Positions 11,312 to 21,089 of a DNA stretch of 40,968 nt are shown here, in pieces. The DNA lies in the NCBI GenBank assembly GCA_018398765.1, contig JAHBMJ010005514.1, positions 29,390 through 70,357 on the forward strand. The letters are read 5' to 3'. Origin of the DNA: Chromera velia. Lineage: Eukaryota; Sar; Chromeraceae. The translations under genes were made by a program, and so were the position numbers. The first letter of the stretch is position 1. The number at the start of each line of letters is the position of its first letter. A model generated the notes under the pieces. The model was not told where the DNA came from. It searched no databases and saw only the letters and a list, made by a program, of their open reading frames with translations.

Positions 11312-12290
11312 CGTTTGTAGCTCTAGTTGTAGCTAGAGTACCCGGTAGAGCAGCACTTTTGAATTTTCTGGAGTGATTCAAAGAATGTATGCCCTATAGG
11401 GGTTATTTCTGCGGCTATTTAAAGCTAGATTTAAAGTTATTTTCAATGACTATGACTATGACGCGCCATCGTCATTCATATCCAGAGCTAGCTGGATACT
11501 TCTAATTAACGTTAGGCACGGTCCTGAAAAGTTCTTATTTTCTAGGATGCCAAATTAATTAAAACAAAAAAAAAGAATAAACGGCCTCTATATATGACAT
11601 CTTCTTTTTTTTTATGATAACCTCGATCAATATCTAACAGCAGTATACAAAACCTTGGAACATTTAAGCAATACTAAAAGCAATAGTCGCAAGGTGCAGG
11701 GGGGTTATCGAGATGTGTGCACAGTTAAAAGTCCGCCGCCGCTGGTTTAACTGGCTTTTTGAGCATTCTGATCATAAGCACTAGCATAAGCACAATTTCG
11801 GGATTGTGAGGGTGACCCCGAAAAGTTTTTGCCCAGATTTTAACTCTAACCGGCTCAAGAGGTTGTCGAGCATATTTTGTAACCTTTATGGCCCGCGCAC
11901 ACGGCTTAGATCGCCCGTACGAAGCCTGAGTAAACCGGTTCAAAATTTTGGGCCCAACTTTTTACTGTGCATGCATGATGCATCTCGATAATTACCCTCT
12001 GCCTTACAGTTGTATAACAGTGTAATACAGATTATACAGTGCAATATTACGCAGCAATAACATCTAGAATAATATTCATTTATCATTATAATAAAGAAGT
12101 AATAATATAAAAATATTTGTGTATATAAGATATGAAAAAATTAGAAAAACTATAGAAAACATTCAACTAAACATTCAAACAACACAATTTTGAGTCTTTA
12201 TGACACCAAAAAAAAAATTAAAACAAAAAACTTTGAATTGAAATCTGTGAAACTAGCTGTGAAAATAATTTACTTTATCTAAATAATACT
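11312..12290. other. AT-rich intergenic
   Basis: 3' flank of the glycosyltransferase gene. No coding frame looks real. An imperfect hairpin (CCAGAGCTAGCTGG) lies near 11482-11495. A similar CAGAGCTAGC word occurs near 4840, and TCTAATTAAC resembles sequence near 4885, which hints at a shared degraded repeat. The rest is A/T-rich, with A runs at about 11563 and 12210. Confidence 0.5.
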
Positions 12291-13340
12291 AAATTCTTTT
12301 TTTGAGTAATTTAGATGAGTAATTGAGAGTAATTTAAAGTTATTACTAATAGGTAATTTAGCTCCGAGTACACGGGAACTATAGTGTGTGACAATGAAAA
12401 TTTCTAAAACCTTTTGTATCATAATGATTTATGAAACAATAATTGTAATTTTAAGAACTTTTGACTGATTCAATTAAATCACACTTATGTGTGATAAAAT
12501 TAGTTGTAGATCGCGGCTTGACATGTGTCGAGGGGCGGCGTTATAGCCGCTGCACGGACTGCATGGGGTGGAAGCAAGGGAAGGAGAGGGACATCTGATC
12601 AGTACAGTGACAATATCTTTAAAAGAATGATGTCCAGTAGAGGGGGTAGCAGCGCATCGGCCCCTTCTAGAGGACGTTCGGGCCGCAGCGGGGGGCTTTC
12701 AGGACCATTAGGTGCGTAGCAAAAAAGAAAGCATGAAAGCAACGCAGAGGAAGGAGACGATTCTGATTGAATGAATGAATGAATGAATGAATGAATGAAT
12801 GAATGAATAAATGAATGAATGAATGAATGAATGAATAAATTATGAATGACCAAGGCAGTAAATGAGTGAGGGAGTGAGTGAGTGAGTGAGTAAGTGAGTG
12901 AGGTGAGTGAGGTGAGTGGGGTGGGTAGGTGAGTGAGGTAAGTGAGTGAGTAAGTGAGCGAGTAAGTGGGTAAGGTAAGTGAGGGAAGACTTAGTGAGTG
13001 AGTGAGTGAGTGAGTGAGTGAATGAATGAATGAATGAGGTGAGTCTGACCTTCAACGACTCTGAAGATTTCAAGTTAGTGGCTGCTAGTCATTTTAAAAG
13101 TCTAAGATTACTTCAAAGTTTGTCTAACAATTTCATCACACCTAACTTACTCAAACTATTTCATCACACTTATTGTGACATAATTATTTGTATCACTGGT
13201 ACTAGTATATGGAGTATTGTGTTACAATTTTAATTGTGTCACACTATAGTTTCAGTGTAGCTCCAAGTCAGTAATATAAAGTAATTTAAAGTAATTTCTA
13301 GAGTAATTTACAATAGTAAACTAAAGTAATTTAGAAAACT
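12290..13340. mobile_element. Putative inverted-repeat element (about 1 kb, MITE-like)
   Basis: The left flank (about 12297-12510) and the reverse complement of the right flank (about 13095-13335) share ordered motifs: repeated AGTAATTTA words, then a GAGCTA-type word, then ACTATAGTGTGTGACA (left) or ACTATAGTGTGACACA (right), then GTGTGATAAAATTA or GTGTGATGAAATTG. This is the structure of a non-autonomous DNA element with long, diverged inverted ends. The exact termini and any target duplication were not resolved. Between the arms lie an Arg/Gly/Ser-rich short frame and tetranucleotide repeats. No transposase was seen. Confidence 0.45.
12767..13037. repeat. (GAAT)n and (GAGT)n tetranucleotide arrays
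   Basis: GAAT repeats run from about 12767 to 12841, followed by GAGT/GAGG-type repeats from about 12856 to 13020 and a short return to GAAT at 13018-13037. The change from one motif to a related one suggests point mutation followed by slippage expansion. It lies inside the putative 12.3-13.3 kb element. Confidence 0.9.
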
Positions 13341-13487
13341 AATTAATTTATTAATTTTGGTGAAACTTTGGAGGTCGATTTCCCATAAATGATAAAAAGT
13401 TAGACGTTCAAACTGACAATGCTTATAGTTCTAATACGGCAGACGTCCTCTGTGCTCCAGGGCAGAAACATCGACCCAGGTGGTGTC

Positions 13488-13636
13488 CAGACTCCCACGG
13501 CGGCTCATGCAATGGAAGAGTTGATGCGAGAGGGCTTACTTGCCAGAAGTGCTTCAAGGTGTGCACAGCACTAACGCAGGCCCTCTCTAAAGAGCAGAGA
13601 ACAGAACTGAAACAGTCTGCATGCTTTTTGCAATCC
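13488..13636 (+). repeat. Direct repeat, copy 1
   Basis: About 150 bp starting CAGACTCCCACGGCGG and ending near CATGCTTTTTGCAATCC, matching 14307-14456 in the same orientation at roughly 85 percent by eye. The two copies flank a (TTC)n array. The duplication is too short to be a gene copy and has no recognisable coding content. Confidence 0.75.
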
Positions 13637-13757
13637 TATTGCATCTCTTTGAGGCCATCGAAGAACTCATCTGGGGGTTTAAGGAACTGCACGTCTACCG
13701 AATTGAGGTTACAAGTGTTCCTCGAACTCTCCAACCCCCCCCGGCAGCGACCCATCC

Positions 13758-13905
13758 TTTTTCGTCTTCTTCTTCTTCTCCTTCTTCTTCTTCTTCTTCT
13801 TCTTCTTCTTCTCCTTCTTCTTCTTCAGAATCTTCTTCTGCTTCTTCTTCTTCTTCTTCTTCTTTTTCTTCTTCTTCAGAATCTTCTTCTTCTTCTTCTT
13901 CTTTG
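13758..13905. repeat. (TTC)n array
   Basis: A TTC trinucleotide repeat with occasional TCC, TTT and TCAGAA interruptions. Translations give only polySer, polyLeu or polyLys, so the overlapping frames are not taken as genes. On the minus strand it is a GAA array, a class able to form triplex DNA. Confidence 0.9.
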
Positions 13906-14306
13906 TTTTCTCTGCTGTATCAGTTTCGTTGTTCCTGCAACGATGGGGGTTAGGGTCAGAGTGAAACAATGAAACTGCACAACCAAAAAGCTGAGCTCAA
14001 AGTAAAGTGAACGAAAGTGAGGAGACCAACACAGATGGCGGACTTACGTCAACCGTGCATGGGAGAGAAACCTTCATGAGGGAACAGTAGCTAACAGACT
14101 TAACACCACTCTGCCTTTTGAAATCCAGGTACAGAATTACTTCTGCCTGACAAGCCGATATATACAAGCGCCCAAACAGGTCTTGTATGTCACACAACAC
14201 ACCCTGTTCTGAACAAATGTGCCAACAGCTCGCTCTAGAGATTCTGAACCGATAAAAAGAGCTTACTAACTCCCTGAACCGAGATGTAATCAACCCAGTT
14301 CGAGTT

Positions 14307-14456
14307 CAGACTCCCACGATGGCTCATGCAACGGAAGACTTGATGCGAGAGGCCGTACCTGCCAAATGCGTTTCACGTGTGCCATGAAACCGAGGCAGGT
14401 CCTCTCTAAAGAGCAAAGAACAGAACTGGAACAGTCTGCATGCTTTTTGCAATCCC
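14307..14456 (+). repeat. Direct repeat, copy 2
   Basis: Second copy of the 13488-13636 repeat, with the same CTCTCTAAAGAGCA and AACAGTCTGCATGC segments. Sequence on either side of the two copies is unrelated, so the repeated unit is confined to about 150 bp. Confidence 0.75.
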
Positions 14457-15470
14457 AAGTCTGATTGCTCTGACACTGACCCTTGAAGGAGTCCGACGAT
14501 CCCACTCTTTCGATCTCTGCAAACAGAAACAGTATTGTTGTTCCAACATGGAGATATCGAACCTTGCTTCACACAGTGTCACATGACCAAGCAAAGAAAA
14601 GACGCATGCATGGGGATTATCAATGAGTATGAGTCCTTAATTCTCTTAGTAGAGGATCATAACAAACAACAGCGATGCTCTCCTGGAATGAAAAGCAAAA
14701 AAAACAAGAGTTGGATTGATTTTATGAGAGAAAATAATAAGTGCATCAAGCATCAAGCCAAGCGATTTCAAAGTCAAAGATCAACAGGACTGATATGGTG
14801 ACGACGTAGAAAGGGGTCTTCTTTACTTTGAATAACAAGCCAGAGGTGCATAACATAGGGGTCTAGAATTGCTTTTACAACACCCCATGAAGGGGCGTTG
14901 TCTGCTTTGCATGTATATAGGCTAAGCGCCTTGGGGGGGGACGTCGGCCTTCGGCCGACCGCTATATACAATGCCCCTGCAGGGGCACAGCAGATCGTAG
15001 GGAGGCGTTGTGAGAGCGTTTTCCAAGGCAATATACATGAGCATTTAAAAACCGTTTTATTCAGACATGTATGCTGATGTATAAGGACTTTCTTCCACAT
15101 AGAACAAACAAGAGTCACAAGAATGAATGAATCATGTTTGATTTTGATTTAACGACCAGATTATGATATATAAAAGCGCGTAGGCTGATATAAACTGGCT
15201 AGATCTAGCTAACACAATATGATTATTTGTGAGTTTCGCTCAATTTTTTGTTAATGAAGGCATGTAGCCTGTCTAAGACCTTATACATAAAATACAACAC
15301 CCTTGGGGCGTTGCCCCTAGGGTAAAATGCCTTTATATACAATGCCTTTAAGGCGTAGCCCCTAGGTACGTCAGACTCTCTATATACTATGCCACCCCCC
15401 CCCCGTATCTAGACCCCTATTGCACAACCTCTTGCTGACCATCTTTTTTTCCCAATTCCACTGGCCCCCT
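14457..15470. other. Non-coding, with short GC palindromes in AT-rich DNA
   Basis: A short frame at 14535-14801 has no recognisable features and is not called. At 14943-14959 there is a hairpin with 7-bp stem GTCGGCC and loop TTC. At 14972-14987 is the perfect palindrome TGCCCCTGCAGGGGCA. At 15305-15317 GGGGC pairs with GCCCC across GTT. The last two are associated with the recurring word TATATACAATGCC, also near 15338 and, changed, near 15384. These look like dispersed GC clusters of the kind known from organelle genomes, but no organelle gene is present. Confidence 0.55.
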
Positions 15471-15848
15471 ACATGTTAGTGAATCGATCGAAAAAAGACG
15501 GAACCAAGGGAGAAGGAGGGATTGCATATATGCAGCGTACACTCTCTCTCCCTGTGGCCTCTCTCACTTACTCACACCCACGCACTCAGACAAACACCAC
15601 ACTTACACTTACAGAAGGAAAGAAGGAAAGACTGAGGGACAAAGAAATAGAAAGAGAGAGCTCCTGCACTAAGTTGCATCCCCGCCCCTCAACCCGCAGG
15701 GAGAGACTCTGAGGGAAGCAACTAAGGAAGCAAATGGAAAGAGAAATGGGAAGGGGGGGGAAAGAAGGGGAAGACGGCATTCCGCCGGAGAAGAAGCAAA
15801 AAAGATATAATTCCTTTCTTCCTTCCTTCCTTGCTTACTTGCTTTCTT

Positions 15849-15932
<84 letters not shown>

Positions 15933-16243
15933 TCGTTTTTTCCTTCCTTCCTTGAAGTTCCTTCCTTCCTTCCTTCCTTCCCTCTTTCTGGATGAGTACG
16001 CGTGTTTCCAATTTCATGTGTCCGCAAGCCGTGCACTGTGTGTCGGTGTACGTGCAGATGCTCTCAGCCCCTCCTCAGACATACATACACATACATACTT
16101 TTAAAAGATAGACAGAACGTGGAGATACGCGATCGATCGACAGTCTCCATCTCTCTCTTCAATCCCCTCCCCGGCATGTTACAAGATTTCTACCACAGAT
16201 CAAAGCTTCCTTTAGAATTCTTTTTATATTGTAAAGGTCTATC
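15471..16243. repeat. Poly(T) run of 51 with flanking CTTT and CCTT repeats
   Basis: A pure T run spans 15851-15901, followed by (CTTT)n to about 15934 and CCTT blocks to about 15985. Upstream (15600-15790) is purine-rich. No gene is supported; the frames here are homopolymer translations. Such a long T run could mark the tail of a minus-strand retroposon, but no body was recognised. Confidence 0.7.
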
Positions 16244-18245
16244 TTAATCATACTGACCTCCGCGTTCAAATTCCCATCCTACCAAACAGTGTCCTCTTCT
16301 TTCCTCGAGACGACTGAAAGCTTCCAACCTGGAGTGTCCACGGTGGATGTCCTGAGCTCCTCCTGACCGACTGGAAGAACAGGCAGATCGTCGTCGTCCT
16401 TCCCACTCTTCAACCTCTGATATGAAGGAACTAGTTTGAGATCTGTCGGCAGTGTGCCCGCCAAACGTCCCGGAGAGTTTGTTTATGGGCCCTGACTTAG
16501 GCATGAAAACCAGGCGCAGATTTTCAACTTTAATAGCCACAGGAGGGGGGCCAGGCTGGGGTGGAGGGGAATGGCCAGAAGGTAGGATTCCGGGCCTGAG
16601 TCTGGTTTGCAGAGCCGCAATGCCTATTTCTGGAGGGACTCCGGTGCCTGCTATAGCCTGTGCTAGACTAAAAGCTCCCTGCTAACTACCGAAGACTTCC
16701 TGAGGAGGCTCTGCGAATGCTACTGCTCTCATCTCTTCTGGCGGTGGCGCTTTCTTTGGCACTTTTTTTGTATTCAGATCCGCTTTAATTCGCTTTTTCA
16801 TTTCATTTAACCTTTGTTCTTTTGCAGCATCTTCTAGAGCTTTGTCGACTCCGCTTGAGGAAGACTCTGAGGGCTTTCTATCATTGTTAACCTAGTTGTC
16901 AACGAGGATCGCCGCAGCACCCGGCCTACTTCTCGCTCCTACTGCAAGCCCCGGTCCTCTTCTTTGTTGGAGCGGAAACACGGCCCACCCCCCGCCTTCA
17001 GTTGCAAGCCGCTCAAGAGCATAAGCGAGAATCTGCTCTCCATGCCCAAGTCGCTAGCTCTTTGACAGCTTTCTTGGCTCTTCTCGACTCCCTGAGAGTG
17101 TTTTTCATCACAATTCTAACTCTCTCAAACATCTGCATCACTATTTGCTCCTTCTCCTTCATGTACTTCTATTCTTTTTGTTTCATATCCCCTTCCATGT
17201 TTCTTTCCTTCTCCCTCAAACCCTGTTCCACTCTCTGGTGCCTCCCACTTGACTTCTTGTGCTTTTGCTGTGCACTTTCCAGCTCTACATCCTTTTTCTT
17301 CAAGCTAGGCCTTTGCCTTATCAGCCAGAAGCTTCTCCAGGTGCTGCACCCTCTCGATCGTCGGCCATATCAGTGTGCTCGTTCTTGGGTCTACATCCAG
17401 GACAAAAGGATTATATGTTCAAACAAACGTTCAAACTTGCATATGATGTGTGTATGATAAGTGTTCTGCATGATGTTACACAGTGATACTCGGACTCTCA
17501 TGTTATCAGGCTTTTCATATATGCGCATGCAGTCAAAGATGTGCACAGCAATTATGCAGTGAAAAGCTGATATACAGAGTTTTAAGAGAGTAAGCCATAC
17601 ATGTCGAACGAGGCTGTAACAGTTTGATTTAGAAGAAAAGAAAGGCTTCCCGGTATTGGGATAAAGAGGGAAAAATCAGCATCTTGGACATATAAACACT
17701 GTCAGTCGATCTAACGTTTCCTTCAACAAACCTCTTTGAATCAGATGCTGCACCAGAGGCAGCGGAAAGTTCTGGCTTTATGAGAATCCGAAACCCTTCC
17801 TTGGTGGCCTTGTAGTGGTTGAAGTTCTTTGAAGCCTCAATCAATACCCCTGGACCCTCCGAGATGTCTTCTGCATGCTGTTGTACCAACCCACTCAAAT
17901 TGCTGCTGAAAGGCCTGAAGGGCAGGAGCACTGGGAGGGTAGGTGGGCGATTGCCCCGGGCCTTCGTTTGAATTCTAAATCCACCAGAAACTTTAACACA
18001 CCCGTAAGCTTTGTAGCTACCACTGCATTCCTCCACTCAATTAATGAGAAGCTGAGTAGCCTTTCAAGTGTCTGAGCCCTCTGCATGCCTCTAGAGGGGC
18101 ACCCATTCCCACATCATACTACCATGCTCCCTCCTCAAGGCCTGGAAGCAGAACAGGACATGCAGTGAATCCGCGTACATCAGCCTTCTCCTCTCCAGGC
18201 CCTGCCTCTTATTACCACCCTCCTCAGCGTTCTCCATCTCTCCCT
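16244..18245 (-). pseudogene. Decayed coiled-coil / Pro-rich protein gene
   Basis: On the minus strand, protein-like sequence runs from an ATG at about 18237 to a stop near 16244, but in several frames. The first 48 codons end at TAG (18091-18093) and continue in another frame (AQTLERLLSFSLIEWRNAV). A coiled-coil stretch (RVQHLEKLLADKAKA) meets TAG at 17305-17307. A Lys/Glu/Gln-rich helix crosses TAG at 17169-17171. A last frame of about 265 codons, containing GEQILAYALERLATEGGGW and a Pro-rich patch, has TAG at 16892-16894 and 16682-16684 but no TAA or TGA. The family was not recognised; long coiled coils suggest a structural or cytoskeletal protein. It could instead be a spliced gene whose introns remove some of these breaks. 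Confidence 0.45.
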
Positions 18246-18603
18246 ACAAGGGCAATGTACATCGTTCAAGAAGTAAGAAACAGTTTACTAGTAGGAGCCT
18301 TTGAAACAGGCAGCCATACACTAGTAAAAGGATGATAACTATACATATTTCAAATGACATTGTGGTACGTCACAGATGACCCTTCCATCTGATTCATCTA
18401 GCAGTGTGATTATTTCAACAGATGCATGTGACTTTTCGGATATTTTCAAAGAACACGGGCCCATAAGGGAGCTCGGCCAAAGACCTCTACGCAGACACTT
18501 GACCGGCAGAAAAAAAATCTCCAACTGAGAGATGAACAGACAAACAACTCGAGTGCGGTGTTACAATATAGTACAGATAAAGGAGGTCTGCAGACTGGCA
18601 TAT
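18246..18603. other. Non-coding
   Basis: Upstream side of the decayed coiled-coil gene. A 61-codon minus-strand frame (18339-18524) has no recognisable motifs and is not called. No repeats of note. Confidence 0.4.
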
Positions 18604-19598
18604 GGTTTGCCCTGTTCAGACAGACAAACTACTAGGCAAATACTAAAATTACACTACTAGTAGCATTTAAATAGAATTTACTAGGGAAATACTAGGGCAG
18701 TTAGAGCATATTACACCGTAAGTGCTTAGTATTTCTAAAATTATGCTAGGGCATACACTATAGTAAAAATAAAAAATGTTTAGCATTTTTATAGTATCAA
18801 GATTAGTACAGTTTCAGTAGATCACTGTTTTAACAAGAGAAGTAAATTAACTTATAATGAAGAGATATATCATATATGAGTATGCATAACCTGAGACATC
18901 GATCAGACAGCAATCTCGTCATTTGCTCAGCACCAAGCTCAAGCTGAATCAATCCCAATTCATTTCTTTTTTTCTCTTCTTTATTCATTACGTTCGAATC
19001 ATGGAGAAAACCCTCTTGCAAAACTAACCACTCCATTGGGAGTAAACTGACGACTGGATACGACTGGTCTGTCAATCTTCTTTGGGTTCAAAGAATGCTT
19101 CCGCATCCTCACCCCCTTTAGCCACTGCGGGAAATACAACCGAACACAACAATCAAATCTCTGTCGAGCTTGAATCGACAGTTAATTCCAGGCTGCATGC
19201 ATGTCACTGCCGGCCGTTATCAGATGAGTTCGTCTCTTGCACACCCTTGTCGTTCTTTTGTCGATCGTTGTAAATGAGAGACGTCCTAAACTTTCTAGAA
19301 GTTAGCATCTATCTATATATTCATTTAATCAAGCTTATATCACTTTAAATAATCTTTTTGGAGTATACAATCAGTTTAAAACAATTTTATCTCTATTGTT
19401 GTACCATGTATTATCGTAGATGTTACTGTGAGACATACTAAAAAAATTTTATAGCATTTTTTTTAGTTTACTAAAATATTGCCTAGTATTTTTGTAAAAA
19501 AAAAAAAATACCTAGTATTTTAATAGCATTTACCCAGATTACCCTAGAGTATGTAGGGCATCTATCATAGTAGTTTGTCTGTCCAAACAGGGCAAACC
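18604..19598. mobile_element. Non-autonomous DNA element with 31-bp terminal inverted repeats
   Basis: The left end (18604-18634) begins GGTTTGCCCTGTT and runs to ACAAACTACTA. The right end (19568-19598), read in reverse complement, is the same with two mismatches in 31. Inside both ends are repeated ACTAGG and TAGTATTT words, typical subterminal binding-site decoration. The 995-bp interior has no transposase; a minus-strand frame of 81 codons at 18830-19075 is of unknown value. No clear target-site duplication is visible at the chosen ends, so superfamily is not assigned. Confidence 0.65.
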
Positions 19599-20301
19599 GT
19601 GCAGTGTTATGGCAGTGTTCGATAAACAAGAAGAAAGACACAGGCAGCAAGGTAGGCAGAGATGCAGACAAGTAGACAGGCAGGCAGGCAGGCAGGCATT
19701 CAGACAAACAGGCACAGAGGCAGACAAGCAGACAGATAGATGGGAAAATAGACAAACGAGAACGAAAGGACGGCAAAATATCATAATAGTGAAGTATGTT
19801 GTTTTTGGCTGTAGCAGTGGACACAGAAGAGAGGCTAACCAACCGACCTTATCAAAAGAGGAGGAAGGGACAGCGTTGTCAGTCACGCTATTCCGAGTGA
19901 GGATAAGACTAGGGATGAGAAAGAGGTGAAGAGCCAAAACCAGAGGAGCCATGAAGAGAGGGGCTAGAACCCAGCTCGAAGAAGCACTGCAAGACCCGGC
20001 CGGCACGAGAAGGTGGCGAACGCTGTGTATCCATTGGCTGTGTGTTCTCAAACTGCGGCTTGGCATAAGAGCACAAAGGACCATGCAGGAAAGAGAGACA
20101 CATGCACGTAAGTAAGTGGAATCATTTGCTACTGATGAGAAGGGGTTTTTTCTGCATGGATATCATAGCTCACATATATAGCTAGTGTGAGGCCAAGGAT
20201 TCATATGAGAAGAAAATTACTGCACAGCGACAATAGTGAAACAGAAGCACACAAGGCTGCGGGGTCCTCATTCCTCTTTGACCCCCGATTGATGACGTCA
20301 A
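19599..20301. repeat. CAGG/CAGA-rich simple repeat and non-coding DNA
   Basis: About 19630-19740 is a degenerate tetranucleotide array (AGGC, AGAC, GACA). The remainder to 20301 has no convincing gene; the minus-strand frame at 19539-20084 is partly the shadow of this repeat. A C9 run lies at 20331-20339, just inside the adjoining gene's possible intron. Confidence 0.5.
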
Positions 20302-20580
20302 CTACAGCTTGCATTCCCCACCCACTCCCTCCCCCCCCCGCCCCGATGCTCCTTTTCCTCTGATGCATAAAACGCGATAACACGTCAATGCATCAAGAGT
20401 AAGTACTGACCTGACCCCGTGCACCGGTGCAGTATTAGTTTCGTCTGCTGTAGTTACACCAGTTAACTCCCAAAGCACATTGTGAGCATTTAGCTCCTGA
20501 GAATGGAGGAGCTGTTGAAGCCTCTGCCACACCCCATCATCATGGATAGAGATCGTGATTCTTCTCGCCACGTTGGTCAT
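20302..20580 (-). CDS. Ribbon-helix-helix-like small protein, left copy
   Basis: Starts with ATG at 20578-20580 and reads RRITISIHDDGVWQRLQQLL, then NAHNVLWELTGVTTAD. The pattern of a short beta strand with alternating hydrophobics followed by two helices resembles MetJ/Arc/CopG ribbon-helix-helix DNA-binding domains. It is nearly identical over its first 53 residues to the gene at 37473-37814, which lies in opposite orientation. Homology to that copy stops after HGV, where this copy has GTCAGG, a possible splice donor; the remaining frame to 20302 is Gly/Arg-rich and may be intron. The family assignment is from pattern only. Upstream, both copies share about 170 bp with three roughly 30-bp repeats. 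Confidence 0.5.
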   Translation of the reverse strand: MTNVARRITISIHDDGVWQRLQQLLHSQELNAHNVLWELTGVTTADETNTAPVHGVRSVLTLDALTCYRVLCIRGKGASGRGGEGVGGECKL

Positions 20581-20740
20581 CTGTAGTATCTGAGTAAGAG
20601 AGGGAAATCAAGACTGTGTGTTTATCTGTACAACACGTTAGCCGCGAGTGTTTGTCTCTATGATATGTAAATAGTGGGTGTTTGTGTGTACGATATGAAA
20701 ACATACTGTGGTGTGTGGATCATTAAATTATTTTTAATGA
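20581..20740. promoter_or_regulatory. Upstream repeats of the left ribbon-helix-helix-like gene
   Basis: Reading on the minus strand toward the gene, three related blocks of about 30 bp carry a CGTGTTGTACA or ATATCGTACA core followed by AAACAC. They are followed by CTCTTACTCAG and then the ATG context TACAGATGACC. The same arrangement precedes the right copy at 37310-37472. The iteron-like layout suggests a binding site or origin, but this is inference. Confidence 0.45.
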
Positions 20741-21080
20741 GTCCCTATATCTTCACCACCGTCACACCTGGTTACCGAAACTTGCAGCAACGAGTAGCAG
20801 CAGCAGCAAGTATAAACAGTCACGTGATCATTGTAGCCAACATTCTTTCTGTGGGTCAAACAATATAAATAAGGACCGATAGCCATTTTTTGGAGCAATA
20901 CCAGATAGAGGAATCGAGTAGATCATGCAGCGGTCACGGAGGGGGGTGCCCTTAAGCTGAACAGCAAGCGTCCTCCTTTTCTGAGCTACACAGCTGCATG
21001 GGGAGCAAAACAAAAGGTGTACATATACGTACATACGTACAATTATAGATAGGAACACATTTATCATCCGTATGCAAAGG
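20741..21080. other. Non-coding spacer with short GCA run
   Basis: Between the upstream repeats and the large minisatellite. A short GCA repeat (GTAGCAGCAGCAGCAAG) lies at about 20796-20812 and a TACGTACATACGTAC-like run near 21027-21041. No gene seen. Confidence 0.5.
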
Positions 21081-21089
21081 ATTCTATAC

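Noticed and set aside
13559-13972. Long frames with polyLeu, polySer or polyLys
   Set aside because: They are translations of the (TTC)n/(GAA)n array in different frames and strands.
14535-14801. An 88-codon + strand frame as a gene
   Set aside because: No motif, no duplicate, no splice context or promoter; the length is expected by chance.
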